In this document: in pieces, positions 1 through 11,302 of the stretch
How the letters are laid out: each line of letters begins with the position of its first letter
How positions within the stretch are numbered: position 1 is the stretch's first letter
Assembly: GCA_030770535.1 (NCBI GenBank)
Contig: JASVEC010000013.1
Location: forward strand, 310,001 to 374,000
DNA from: Batkoa obscura
Taxonomy: Eukaryota > Entomophthoromycota > Entomophthoromycetes > Entomophthorales > Batkoaceae
Length of the DNA stretch: 64,000 nt
Direction of reading: 5' to 3'
Position numbers and translations under genes: made by a program
The notes under the pieces: model-generated
Seen by the model: the letters and a program-made list of their open reading frames with translations, nothing else
Databases searched by the model: none
Told to the model about the DNA's origin: nothing

Positions 1-101
1 TTTTAATAAATTCTTTAAAATTTGATTTTGATCACTCAGTTTATTCAAAATCCTTGATTCAAATTTAATTTCATTTAAAATCTCAATTGCAACTTAATAA
101 A

Positions 102-777
102 ATGACACTGTCAAAACAGCAAAACCAAAATTTAACTTCAACAACTTCAACAACTAAATTCTATCTTATCCTTTTCACTCGTTTTCTCCTAGTATCCAAA
201 TTTTACCAAGATGGTATTGGAACTTTACTTCAATTCTCCTTCTACTTATATTTCTTTCAACAAGTTCGTCATTTAAATTCTCCATTACCAGAACTTTATC
301 TTAGCTTTATTCCACCTATTACCTTAATCTTTACCACCTTAATAGTTTTTAATAAATATACTAAGTTAGCAATTACTGGTTTAATCGCAATATGGATGCT
401 TCAAGGAGTTGTTTATGGGATGGAAGTTAATTTCAAGGCTATTTGAAGGTTATATTTGGTGTTTTGTTGGTATTACTATGCTTTTAGTGGAAGATATAGT
501 TAATGGCGGGAAAAATAAAGATAGCGATTTACAACTAATTGAAGAAAAGGAAAAAGAGGCTTATTTGATTGATGGACTGCAAGGTATCGAAAATAAATTG
601 CAATTTGACTTAAGGTTTAATGCCAATAGTGTTATTTATCCAGAAGAAGCAAGTTATTCTTTGATACTGGAACATAATGGGCTTAGTGATTTAAAAGCAA
701 ATAATTATGAAGATGATGATGAACTCGGTTTTTTTAAATCAAGAGATATTTATTTGAATTCTCCACACTCTGTTTAA
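102..777 (+). pseudogene. SURF4/Erv29-like membrane protein, one frame break
   Basis: Two overlapping reading frames together resemble the SURF4/Erv29 family, polytopic cargo receptors for COPII export from the ER. The first frame starts at the ATG at 102 and contains a family-like start (RFLLVSKFYQDGI, matching the family's 'LISTFLEDGIR') followed by hydrophobic segments. It stops at 444-446. The protein continues in the +1 frame (FEGYIWCFVGITMLLVED), so one base too many lies near 436-443; an intron there would be too short. After that helix comes an acidic tail of about 90 residues ending at 777. The usual last helices and the C-terminal lysine signal are not seen, so the product would be shorter than the usual ~270-300 residues. 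It may be a decayed gene, or a sequencing slip plus an unusual C-terminus. The family call rests on by-eye resemblance. Confidence 0.5.
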
Positions 778-1159
778 AGTTTATTTTATTTCATATTGTA
801 AGAGTAAATTCATAAAGGTTGAATAATTATAAATGTTAGCGCTATTAACAAATGTTTTTATATTATTATATAATTATATAATATTAAAAAATAAGACTTC
901 TTATTGTCACAAATTAACGAAATGAATTAAATTATTCAACTTGAAAAAAAGTATTACAATATTGTGGAATGTAACAATAATAAAATATATTTAAAGTACT
1001 TGAGACCGTCTAACTCCTTCAAAATTTTGTATATTTATATATATGTAATTTTATAAAATAACAATATTACATATACATGCGTAGTTGTTCCATGTTCTTA
1101 TATTAAGTTATTAAAGTTTAATGAATCAAAGAATAAGTAATAAATACTCAGCATAACAA
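778..1159. other. intergenic, nothing coding
   Basis: AT-rich spacer between the SURF4-like gene and the F-box gene. No gene, tRNA or MITE copy was seen. Confidence 0.7.
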
Positions 1160-1166
1160 TATAAAG
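1160..1166 (+). promoter_or_regulatory. TATA box of the F-box gene
   Basis: TATAAAG lies about 50 bp before the ATG at 1213, the usual distance for the compact promoters in this window. Confidence 0.5.
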
Positions 1167-1212
1167 GGCCGCTTTTTATACTCATCCTTCATTTTTCCTT
1201 ATACTAACTACG

Positions 1213-2579
1213 ATGCAAGAACTTCAATTCCAACTAGAAAACTTACCATATTTTATACTAAAGCAAATAACAGAATTATTGCAAATCAAAGATGCTTTAA
1301 AGCTTTTACTTGTTTCCAAAGATTGGAATAAAGTGTTTACACCAGTAATCTGGGAAGATTTAGATCCAAGTTATACAGGAAGCGAACTTAAAGTAATGAG
1401 AAAAGCATTTAAAAATATGGTAAATATATCAAAACGTTATGGATAAGGGATGGGAAGTATATTAAATATATTCCAAAGCATTATAGAAATGCTACCACTA
1501 TGTTTATAACTTCAAAGCATTATTTTTTAAATTTGGAGAAATATAAAAATTTAAGTTTAACGGAGTTAAATTATGATAGTGGTATGGAACCTGTTTTAAA
1601 TCAAAGTGGAAATGAAAATCTTTTATGTAACACTCAACTCAAACAATTACTCAAAAACGTAACCTCATTGACCACCGATAAAATTGATGACTATTTTATA
1701 GATTTTGTACTACCAAATGTACCAAGAAATATTAAGAGTATATGTTTATTTAGTCGAGACTTTGGATTTGAATCCATCGAATTGATATTAACAAACTTTC
1801 AAAACTTACAAGATTTAAGATTATTTATAGACTTATGTCAACAAGATCTACTCTTATTTCAAAACCATATGTTCAAGTCACTGAAAACTTTATATCTAAA
1901 TTCTTTCACTTCGGACGATAGATTCAATATTAATTTCAATCATTTTCCTGCATTGACTAAATTACATTTAGACTATGTTTGTAATCTATACTTACATGGT
2001 ACTTCTAATCTTAATTTCCTTGAATTAGACTTTATTGATTTAAAATGTATCAATTCTTTTGGAAATATAGCACCAAAGCTTCGAATTTTAATCCTATATA
2101 ATTGTAAAAATATGAATAGTAGAGTAGCAACTTCCATCTTTCAATTAAAAGAGTTAACTAACCTAGAGATTACTTATCACTATGAGATCGAATACATCTT
2201 AGCTATTGAAGAAGTTTTTAGAAAAAGTCAATCCAACTTGATAAGCTTACAATTACAAGGTTTAAGTTTGGGGACTTATTTTGTACAACTTTTAATAACT
2301 AAATGTCCCAATTTAATCTATTTATCAATATTTTCATGCCATTTTGATATGTATAGTTTATTATATTTTAATTATCGAATGAAACTTGATAAACGAAGTT
2401 TAAACCTAGGTGAAGTTTATATGAAAAATTGCACTGGTGCATATACTTTCCTTATTGAATATATTTTAGATTATTGCTCCAATCTATTCTTTTTAATGGT
2501 GGATCCGATCCCCAAGTTGGAGTGGAGTTATAATAAAAAACTAACTTTAGCCCTGAATTTACATGGCTGCTTAGATTAA
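1213..2579 (+). pseudogene. F-box protein with leucine-rich C-terminal part, one frame break
   Basis: The N-terminus (from ATG 1213) is an F-box of about 40 residues: LENLPYFILKQITELLQIKD, then LLLVSKDWNKVF and IWEDL. F-box proteins of this kind bring targets to SCF ubiquitin ligases. The rest, to 2579, has repeated Leu/Ile/Asn-rich strands (for example NLQDLRLFIDL, LKTLYLNSF, LTKLHLDYV) typical of degenerate leucine-rich repeats. The two parts are in different frames. Just past the A-run at 1411-1415 the second frame reads YGKYIKTLWIRDGKYIKYI and runs on without a stop into the large downstream ORF, so one base is missing in that homopolymer. This is either a recent inactivation or an assembly error; the remaining ~380 codons are intact. 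Target unknown. Confidence 0.7.
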
Positions 2580-2747
2580 TATGAATTGGGCTTTAACATT
2601 TTAGATTATTTAAATAGAATAAAATAGAATATATACTTTATTTTTATTATTATATTTATAATACTGCTTTGGATGTTTAAAGCACATTTAAAAATTATAA
2701 CTATCATTAATGAATTTTAAGAATTGACCTTTAGTAATAAATAAGAT
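2580..2747. other. spacer after the F-box gene
   Basis: Short AT-rich stretch with no feature before the first MITE copy. Confidence 0.6.
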
Positions 2748-2848
2748 ATAAGAGTATTTTTTTTGATTTCATCACTTTTTCCTTTTTTAAGTACTATTTG
2801 AGTGGAAAGGCTATCAGTAAAATTGTTAAACACAAAAATACATCCTCA
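2748..2848 (-). mobile_element. 105-bp-family MITE, copy 1
   Basis: Reverse orientation: TTTCATCACTTTTTCC, then AGTACTATTTGAGTGGAAAG, then ACATCCTCA. The left terminal repeat is worn, the right end is clear. Confidence 0.75.
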
Positions 2849-2971
2849 AACACTCAATGATTTAACTGTAAATATAACAATTAATAAATGAATTTTTTAA
2901 AAAATAATGAAACCAAAAAACATCTTCATTTGTCTAATAGATTAAAACATTAGATTTGTTTAAAAAGAAAA

Positions 2972-3043
2972 TAGCATCTGAAGGTTTCGATCCTTCGACC
3001 TCGGGGTTATGAGCCCCGCGCGCTTCCTCTGCGCCAAGATGCT
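2972..3043 (-). tRNA. initiator tRNA-Met (CAT)
   Basis: On the minus strand a 72-nt cloverleaf starts AGCATCTTGGCGCAG and ends AGATGCTA. The anticodon loop reads CTCATAA with anticodon CAT. Initiator hallmarks are visible: A1-U72 as first acceptor pair, GGG/CCC in the anticodon stem, and GATCGAAAC in the T arm in place of TTCRANNC. No intron. A T-run follows the 3' end. The sequence is the same as the tRNA at 16199-16270 on the other strand. Confidence 0.93.
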
Positions 3044-3308
3044 CTCAACGTTTAAAAGGAAATTTTTTATATAAATACTATTTTAGAACATTCTAGCTTG
3101 CTGAAATAAAGTGAAATTATGGAATTTTGATTAATGAACATTTATTGTACTTTATATCTAAAAGAACTCTTTTTATAATTTAATTCGTTATTGTTGTATT
3201 ATCTACATACCATTTTAGCTTTTTTTTTATTTAGCTTTTTTTATTTAGTTTTTAGCCATTTTTATGACTTTTTACTGCGGAAGTTAATGGAAAAATCAAA
3301 GTAGTAAA

Positions 3309-3339
3309 CCAATCAAATCTGTTCAATTTGTAATATAAA
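3309..3339 (+). promoter_or_regulatory. CCAAT and TATA elements before the SQS1-like gene
   Basis: ACCAATC at 3308-3314 and TATAAAG near 3334-3340 lie about 90 and 65 bp before the ATG at 3402. This is a plausible CCAAT/TATA core promoter. Confidence 0.4.
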
Positions 3340-3401
3340 GCAATAGTCCAAACCCTTATCTTTTTCTTTCATTAAACCTAGACAGTAAATAAAATTAAAA
3401 A

Positions 3402-5504
3402 ATGAGAGGAAGAAGAAAATTAAAAGGAGGGATTTCTAGAGGAAGTGGGAGGTCGAATTCAAAGCCTAGAAATTTCTCAAATCATAACATCTATTTGGAC
3501 GGTGATGAATTGATCTCATTTGCTGAATTACAAAAGTTTGCAGACAATAATAATAATGACTTTGTAAATCAGTTTCAACTATCTAATTCAGGAAACTCAA
3601 GGAGAAAGATGAAAAATAATAAAAGGAATATTAGTATCAATAGTAGAGATAATAATGATAATAATAACAAGAGCTATAATGGTAGAAATAAGCCTTTGAA
3701 AATTGGGGGAATGCAATTGATAGTCGAAAATGATTATATTGACACAACTAGTAATCCAAGTTATAATGTAACTACTTTAATAATTTAAAATGTAAAATTA
3801 AATCTGTTTAGAATATTTTTCAAAGTAATAAAAAGGATCCTAACTCCAAACGATATAAAAGTGATGTGAATAAAAATTCAAAAAATAAAAGCAAAAATAA
3901 AGGAAGCTACCAGCAATCAAATAGCCAAGGTAAAAACTCTAAAAATAATGGGAGACAAAAGAATAGCAAGAATACTATTTCTAATAATAGTGTTGCATTT
4001 GTTAAAGCCGTTAAAGGTATTTAATATTAAAAAATTTAATATATTCTTATTATCTTCAAAGAATCAAGCGAAGACGATGAAAGTGATTGGCCATCTTATG
4101 ATACTTCAGATGAGCAAGATCCATCAAAGCGAGTTGAAAGGAGCGCCTCAATCGAAGAAATAGTAATTAAAATCTACTCTTAATATTTATTTTTAACACG
4201 ATATGTAGGAGACAAAAGAAGTTCTTAGTTTAAGTGATACATTTAGTAATATAATAGAAAATGAGGATGAGGTTTTATCAGATATGGCCTCGCCATTTGA
4301 AGGCTTTTCAGATGAAATGGTTCGGGATGAAAGAAGTCCAGCACAAGGGAACTCGGCTAAAAGTGAGATATACTCAAAAGAGGAACAAAATTTTAATAAC
4401 ATTATAACAAAATTAGAAAATATAAATTTAGACTCTTTAATTACTTTAGATACCCTGGGAGGGTATGCGGAACATATTAGTGATCAAGATGTGATCAATC
4501 AATCAAATATATTTACAAAGCATCAAGAATTTAAAGAACCCGTTATAATATCTGATGGAGAAAAGTTTGACGATGGAAATGAGATTGATGCTAAAAACTT
4601 GGCATTGGAGAATCAAGAGGGAAAGGACGTTATTGAATTATCAGATGGAGATAGCTATGATAGTAGTAGCGATTCAGATGATTATACTAGTGATTCAGAA
4701 AATATTGAGGTTGATTTTACTGATTCTGATAATGATAGCAAAATTCAAGATTATCTTGACAATATGTCGATTGAAGGAATGAAATTGAATGTAGTAGATA
4801 TTGATGATGATAGGGATATGTATATAGACGATCCATCGTTTGAGTTTAAGCAAGGATTCTTCTATGCCATTAGTGCTATGCTTAAAGAGTATCCTCAACT
4901 TGATCAAGAAGAGGCACTTTCAAATATGAAAAAGAAATACCCTGAAATGTTTAAACAACGAGAAAAGAAAAGTAAAAATAAAGTTAATTCAATAAGGAAA
5001 GAAGGCCATGTAAAAGTACATAAAACAAAAAGTACAAACATTATGTCACAAATATTCTTTGACTTTTTAACAGCAAGGGATAAGCGCAAGATTGAGTTTC
5101 CACCTGTTAGTAGAGATTTGGTTAATAAATTGCTTATGATGGGCAGTGAACACGGCTTGGTTGCCAATTGCTCTGGGAAAGGAAAAAAGAAAGTAGTGAC
5201 ATTAACCAAAACAAAACGTACTGTTATACCTTCAAGTATTGAAGAGATTGATTTGCTAGCTTATTCTAACATCAAAAAGAAAAATGTGACTATTAGTAAG
5301 AGAACTGAAAAGTCAATTTCTGTAACTGAAGGTAGTGGACTAAAGGTGAATAAAGCACCACCAATTGCAGTATCTAATGTAGGCCATAGATTACTCTCTA
5401 AGATGGGCTGGGCACCAGGGCAAAAGCTAGGTACAAACGATAATGGGTTGCTTATACCTATTCAGCCTCAAGCTAGGAAAAGAAATTCCGGGCTTGGATC
5501 TTAA
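3402..5504 (+). CDS. SQS1: G-patch and R3H protein, SQS1-like splicing factor
   Basis: Four exons can be joined in frame (3402-3767, 3812-4016, 4062-4162, 4209-5504), giving 655 residues. The three GT-AG introns are 44-46 nt long. The N-terminus is basic (MRGRRKLKGG) and rich in Asn/Lys/Ser. The middle is strongly acidic (runs of D, E and S around residues 355-410). An R3H-type domain lies at about 505-567 (FFDFLTARDKRKIEFPPVSR), and a G-patch at about 611-655 (VGHRLLSKMGWAPGQKLG, ending NSGLGS) closes the protein. This order matches yeast Sqs1/Pfa1, a G-patch cofactor that stimulates the DEAH helicase Prp43 in splicing and ribosome assembly. The symbol is by domain architecture; other R3H/G-patch proteins are possible. 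Confidence 0.85.
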
Positions 5505-5742
5505 AGTATAATTATGTTATTGCTAGCTGCAAAAGTTATATTAAAATATCAAGATATTATTCTAAATATACTTTTATTCATGGTTGTAAATGCTTTATAT
5601 ATTTTTATTTTTGTGATTAAGTTTATCTTAAGTATCATTTTGTTAAAATTTTAAGTTAATGCTGTAACTTTAAAATGTAATTTATGTAATAATAAATCTT
5701 TAATCAAAACTATACTACTTTATTGATAATGAAATAACACCC

Positions 5743-8055
5743 TTATTCGTTGTTGATCTTTTGGTAAAGTTCATCAATGTGTTTTTGATATTTCGATTTA
5801 AGATCATGACGTTTAAGCTTAAAACTAAAAGGGATAAATTAATAAATTAATAATAATAAAAAAGTTAACTTACGTTGGTGTAATAAGATTATTTTCAATA
5901 CTAAATGGCTCATGTTCAACAAAGATACCAAATACTTTTTCGAATCTAAAATAATGAAATTAGATCATTATCTTTAACATTTTAAATAAATCAACTTACC
6001 CAGCTAATTTAGTACGGGTTTCAATATTTTTAATCTCTTTTAACAAAGCTTCATTTACCTTTGGATGTTGGCAGAGTTGTTCAATGCTTAGTTGTTCACT
6101 GCTTCCAACAATGGATTTTGCCCATTCTGGAAAATTTTCTGCATCTGGCACGATAACAGCAACTAGCTTGCTTTGGAATGAATCACCATAAACAAATGCT
6201 TGAGCTATGTATTTTGTAGTTGCATAAATATTTTCAATCTTTTCAGGTGAAATATATTCTCCTATTAGATTAAATTAAATTAATATACACTCAGTTCATA
6301 TCTTATTCACTGAATTACCTTGAGATAATTTGAAGATATTCTTTATACGATCAACAATAACTGGGAATCTATGACGATTAAGAGTAGCAATATCTCCAGT
6401 ATGGAACCAACCCTCTTCATCAATTGCTTCTTTTGTTTTTTCAGGTTCGTTAAGGTACCCTTTAAATATATTATATCCTCTTATACATAATTCTCCTCTA
6501 GCAAAAGGTTTATCTGTTGATAAGTAGTTCATTGAAGGAACATCAACTAACTTGAATTCATTACTAAAAAACGGTAAATAAATATAAAAAGTTGAGTTTA
6601 AAATTGAATTACCAGAACAGTGGTGGCCCAACGGCCCCTGCTTCATTATCACCTCTTACTGTAAGTAAAGAAGCTGCACAAGTTTCAGTAGTACCGAAAC
6701 CTATTTTTATCAATTAAATACATTTCATTACAAAAAAGAGTTAATTTACCTTCACAAATATCAAGACTTAAACAAACTCTTAAAAATTCCATAACCTTTG
6801 GTGATAAAGGTGCTGAACCTGTAAGCATAAACTTAAGTCTACCACCTAAAACTTGGCGAACTTTGTTAAAGACTAAAGGATCCCAAATAGGGTGTTCAAC
6901 TCCGTTACCCTCTTTATAATATTGTAATTTCTTTTGATAAGCAATTCTGAATAACGCAGGTCCTAATCCTTGTCCGTGTAAACCTTTAGCGGCAACTGCA
7001 TCATAAATACGATTTAATAATCTAGGCACTGAGTTCATAGCAGTGGGCTTAAGTACAGCACAATCATCCATTAGCTTGGTAATATCACCGCAATAAAACC
7101 CTATGGATGCACCAGTGTACAAAAATGCGTATAAAGAACAACGTTCAAAACAATGAGGTAGTGGAAGGAAACTCATATATACAACATCCTCCTCACCTTT
7201 AGGGATACCTGCTCTTTGATAGGCTCCAAGAGCAGCACTTGAATTGTTGGCATGAGTTATAATCGCTCCTTTTGGTTGACCTGTAGTTCCTGAAGTATAG
7301 CAATAAGTGTAAATATCTTCTGGTAATGGTGGATTAGCTACGATAGGGTTCTGTTTACCGACAGCTAACACCTCATTAAAATCGAGTAACTTAATATTAC
7401 AAGAAGCTGCCCAGGACTTTAAAATATTAGAAGAAGAAGCTTCATCTTTATTATTGCTAAATGGATCCATACTGATTATAATTTTCAATCCTGGGAGGTT
7501 AGGAGCACTCTTTAATAGTTTTGGAATACGTTCTTGACTACATACAATTAAAGGTACTTGGGAATGATTGATTACGTATTCCAAAGTTTCTTGACCATAA
7601 GTATCAAATAAAGCTACATTGATAAGACTTTGTGAAATTAAAGCAAAGTCAGTAATGACCCATTCAGTACGATTGGCAGAGAATAAACCTATAGTTTTAC
7701 CTTTTAAATCGTCGAGGTTACACTCATTTTTATACAAATAGGCTAGCCCAGAACTGAGGTCTGAAGTTAATTTTTCGACTTCAGAATAAGTGATCCATTC
7801 ATAAGGTCCAAATACGCCAGTCTGTGGGTCTTTATTTCTGGTCCCAAAGCAGTTCTGTTTTCCATACGCTTTAAAAGCATATTGTGTAAACTCATAAAAT
7901 GTTCTTGGTTCACCTTCTCTGTAAGCAACAAGCTCTTCCTTATAGTCTCCAGTACGGAATATACCAGTTTGCCCAGGCTTACGACTGTTTGGTACCTCAA
8001 CACAAAGCTGGTCCAATTTCAAGCCTTCTTTTACTGTTAATGTTTTTACTACCAT
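5743..8055 (-). CDS. long-chain-fatty-acid--CoA ligase (FAA/ACSL type)
   Basis: Six exons on the minus strand join in frame (8055-6750, 6700-6613, 6563-6319, 6261-6000, 5945-5874, 5824-5743), giving 684 residues, the usual length for fungal Faa1/Faa4 and animal ACSL. The enzyme activates long-chain fatty acids to acyl-CoA with ATP, for lipid synthesis or peroxisomal oxidation. The AMP-binding signature YTSGTTGQPKGAIITH is at about 253-268, the adenylate motif GFGTTETCA just after exon 1, and the acyl-synthetase signature GWFHTGDIA with DRIKNIFKLSQGEYISPEKI across the exon 3/4 join. The C-terminus ends YQKINNE, with no PTS1 and no obvious signal peptide. The start is the first ATG of the long exon (MVVKTLTVKEG). 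Introns of 49-57 nt have GTAA donors. Confidence 0.95.
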
Positions 8056-8340
8056 GCTATTTTACAAATAAATTGAAACTGAAATTTGATGTATTTGTAG
8101 TTTAATGCTTGTTTTTTTATTCTTAGGCCAATCATTGGACGCTTGGAATTTGATTACAGTGTTTTATAGCATTTTCTTCCCATTTGATTGTTGAACATAA
8201 CTGTAGAGTTTGCTTGATTAAGTAGAAATGCTCATCATTCTTTTTTGTAAATTGGCCAATTAATTTTGTGAGAATTGAACTTTTGATGTCTAGTTTTTCC
8301 GAAATAAAAAGCCAATTTAAATTTTCAAAGCAACTGTCTA
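8056..8340. other. promoter region of the acyl-CoA ligase
   Basis: Spacer upstream (on the minus strand) of the ligase start. No clear TATA box was seen. Confidence 0.5.
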
Positions 8341-8446
8341 TATGTGGATGTTTTTTTTGGTTTCATTATTTTTTCCATTTTTTAAGCACTATTTGAGTGG
8401 GAAAGTTGCTAGTAAAATTCTTAAACATAAAAATACTTCCCAATAT
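8341..8446 (-). mobile_element. 105-bp-family MITE, copy 2
   Basis: Reverse orientation, TATGTGGATG to CTTCCCAATA. Internal AAGCACTATTTGAGTGGGAAA is well kept. It lies in the promoter-side spacer of the acyl-CoA ligase. Confidence 0.85.
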
Positions 8447-8722
8447 AAATAATAAAGCATTAACCTTATATAATAATATTTTAATTATGTTATTTATAAA
8501 CACTATTTCGTAGGCACAAGTAACACCATGATGTATAATATACTAAATAAAATACTTCAGCTATATTTTGAATTAGTTTAATGGAAACAAACTCCATACC
8601 TATGTTCTTTTTTTGCACTAATGATTTAATAATTTATTTTCCACTTAAAAATTATGGATAATAAAAGATTAGCTGTGCTATTGTATTAATAATACTATAC
8701 TGCTATTACATTAATTTATTGT

Positions 8723-10298
8723 TTATTTGTTAAATAAAATTTTTTCAAGATTAGTGCGGTTTAAATCTAAAGAGGAGATTGAGGATAAATTTGAGATGGA
8801 AGTAGCGGAAAGTTCAGATAATCCGAATGAATGAGCCTTTGGAGGTGCATTTAACAATTCTTTTTGTTTTTGTTTTTCAAAATCTTGGTTCATATTTTTA
8901 ATCGACATTTTACGCAACGTTTTTAAGCTAGGTACCTTGTCCTCTTCAAAATATTTTAATATTGATGGTTGCGTCAAGTTTGTATGTGAGATTAAGTCTT
9001 GGTTTAGTTGGTCAGCCGATTTAGATAAATAGTATTCAGAAATGGTCTTAAGGATTGTTGTACCTTGACTCTTTAGGCCCATAATTTCTTTTAAATTTTG
9101 GGTAAAGCTTGCATTTTGATGAAAGTTATTGTAATACTTGGGGTTCAGTTTCATACATATATAAATTACTAAGATCATATAAATTAAACTTATTGTTCCA
9201 TTATCTGCCATGACCCCGATTGCCCCTTTTTTGCTATTAAAGTTTATTAACTAAAGTCGATATATAGTTAAATTAATTACTTACTAATAAGTTAAACTGT
9301 GGATTGTATCTATATAGTTGATGTTAGTATCAATGAATTACTAAACTATAATATTATTTCAACTTACCACTACTAACTAATATATTAATAAAGATAGTAA
9401 CGTAATTTGGTAGCTCTAGTAACTAATATATAATGTTAGTGTAATTCAATTCAATTAATATTAAGATCCCTACCAATACTAAGGCACATAGTGTTGATTT
9501 TGAAAGCACTAGTGTAATATCGGTTTCAAAAGTGGAATGAAATAAAAAAATAATATAAATAACAAAGATGGAGCTTAGTATAGTACTAAGATCCAAATAA
9601 AATAATGGAGAAGTAAAATGTAAGTCATGAGGACAATGATCTATCCTGGGCACCAAAATGAATTTAAGTAAAGTAGTAATAATCGAGACAATAGGAAGCT
9701 GGCTGATAGCCAGAAAAACTTTCGGTAAAAATGAAGGTTTTGCTGGTTGAAATTTGATTTTACAAAAGGGAAAAATTAATCTTCTTTGTTTTCGATTCGC
9801 TACTATCTCTTTCACTTTCATATCATCCTTTTCTAAGATATGTATCATCATCTTTAGTACTTGTAGCATTAATATCCCATTATACGTTTTATTTAAGTTT
9901 TTTAAATAAATGTCTAAGAAAGGAAAGCGGTAACTTACGATTGAGAATGTAATCATTACTGGTACACTAGTTAATATTTGCAAAATTGGTACTTGTAATT
10001 CCTAATAAAACATAAAGCATAAAACATAAAACATAAATAATTGATTATAATAAAAAAGATGAAGCCAACCTTAGTATAATATTTTATGTGTATATAAATA
10101 TGATAGATCGCAAAACCTGCAGTAACAATTCCAATGCCTCCAATCAAACATAGTATACTATAACTTGCTAAAATAGGATAAAAAATTAGCTGTTTTGATA
10201 GGTCTTGGCTTTTAATATTTACTTATTATCTCTGCCAAATGCTCTTCGCTGCCAAACGTGCCTTCTTTTAAATGATTATAATAACAGTCTTCTGGCAT
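8723..10298 (-). CDS. OST-alpha/TMEM184 (DUF300)-like membrane protein
   Basis: Six exons on the minus strand join in frame (10298-10223, 10167-10070, 10001-9474, 9422-9368, 9309-9285, 9233-8723), giving 430 residues. The N-terminus is MPEDCYYNHLKEG. A first helix ends in the family-like AIYHIYIHIKYYTKELQVP, followed by IVSYRFPFLDIYLKNLNKTY (compare 'VSWLSL..P....Y....RDCYEA'). A basic loop with PFCKIKFQPAKPS precedes further helices, and the tail of about 120 residues is soluble and Ser/Leu-rich. This pattern fits the organic solute transporter alpha/TMEM184 family, fungal members of which sit in the vacuolar or plasma membrane; substrate unknown. One exon is only 25 nt and another 55 nt, so the middle of the model is the least certain part. 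No family search was run. Confidence 0.68.
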
Positions 10299-11302
10299 TA
10301 AATGGGTATAAAATATAATAATAGTAAATTGTAAATTTTTTCTTTATTCATTTTTATTTTTCATTATATTTGAAACTTGTCTTTTGTTTTAAATTTAAAT
10401 TTTGACTTCGGTAACTTTATGTTTTTTAATTTTAATTGCTTTGAAGGTAATTTTAAGTCTTGAAGTTTCATCTTTAGATTGGGTTTTAACAATTTTTATT
10501 CCGCTTTGGGGAAATAAAACAACTAAAATTTTTTGCTATTTATTTTTAAAAAATATACATTTTATAAAGTATTTTATATATCGCCTTTTAAAAACGCTTT
10601 TTTGTATAAAGTAACATTTAATTCACAATAATATATTATCTAATCGCCAGAAAAGTGGGTTTACTCTGTCAACATATGGTGATAGTCTTTTTGTTTAAGA
10701 AATTTGGCACAATCTTTTCCACTTATTAGCGCTTAGGAACTGAAAAAGTGTTGAAACTAAAAAAGGCATTCCCATATTTTGTTTTATAATTCTCAGTTTT
10801 GGAAAAATTGCAAAAATTTATACCATTGTAGCAGTGATATTGTTTTTAAATACCATATTATAATTAAATTCCCTTCTGAAAGCATTAATATATTGTTTGT
10901 TAGAACTAATATTAAGATAAATTATAATAAATCATCATTAGTATGAGTATATTTTTTATTTGATTTAAAAATAGGCTTTTATATTTAATATTAGTATAGA
11001 GTGGATAAAATTTAATGATAGAGACATCGTATACTATTAATATTTAAAACGACGATTTTAATAATTAATTAATAAGACACTGATAATAAAATGAATGTTG
11101 AAATGTATTAAACTTCTACGAAACTCCAAATATTTGTTAGCTACTTTAGTATTATCTAAAATTGACCAATATTCCAAACAAAGTTGCCCAAAAGACGTGA
11201 AATTTCACACACAGCTGAGAAATTCGTAGCTCTGAGCAAAAAAAATTTAAATGGCAAATTTTAAATAAATTGGTTATCTCACTTTTACTTATTTTGCGAC
11301 AT
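10299..11302. other. divergent intergenic region between OST-alpha-like gene and CSE1
   Basis: One kilobase of AT-rich DNA between two genes transcribed away from each other. It contains one MITE copy (10674-10777). A 70-codon open stretch at 10402-10614 lacks an ATG of its own and looks like chance. Confidence 0.6.
10674..10777 (+). mobile_element. 105-bp-family MITE, copy 3 (divergent)
   Basis: ATATGGTGATAGTC to GGCATTCCCATAT with worn interior (TTTGTTTAAGAAATT, TTAGCGCTTAGG). An older copy. Confidence 0.75.

Noticed and set aside
436-443. Very short intron to explain the SURF4-like frame change
   Set aside because: No GT-AG pair of plausible length changes the frame by the needed one base.
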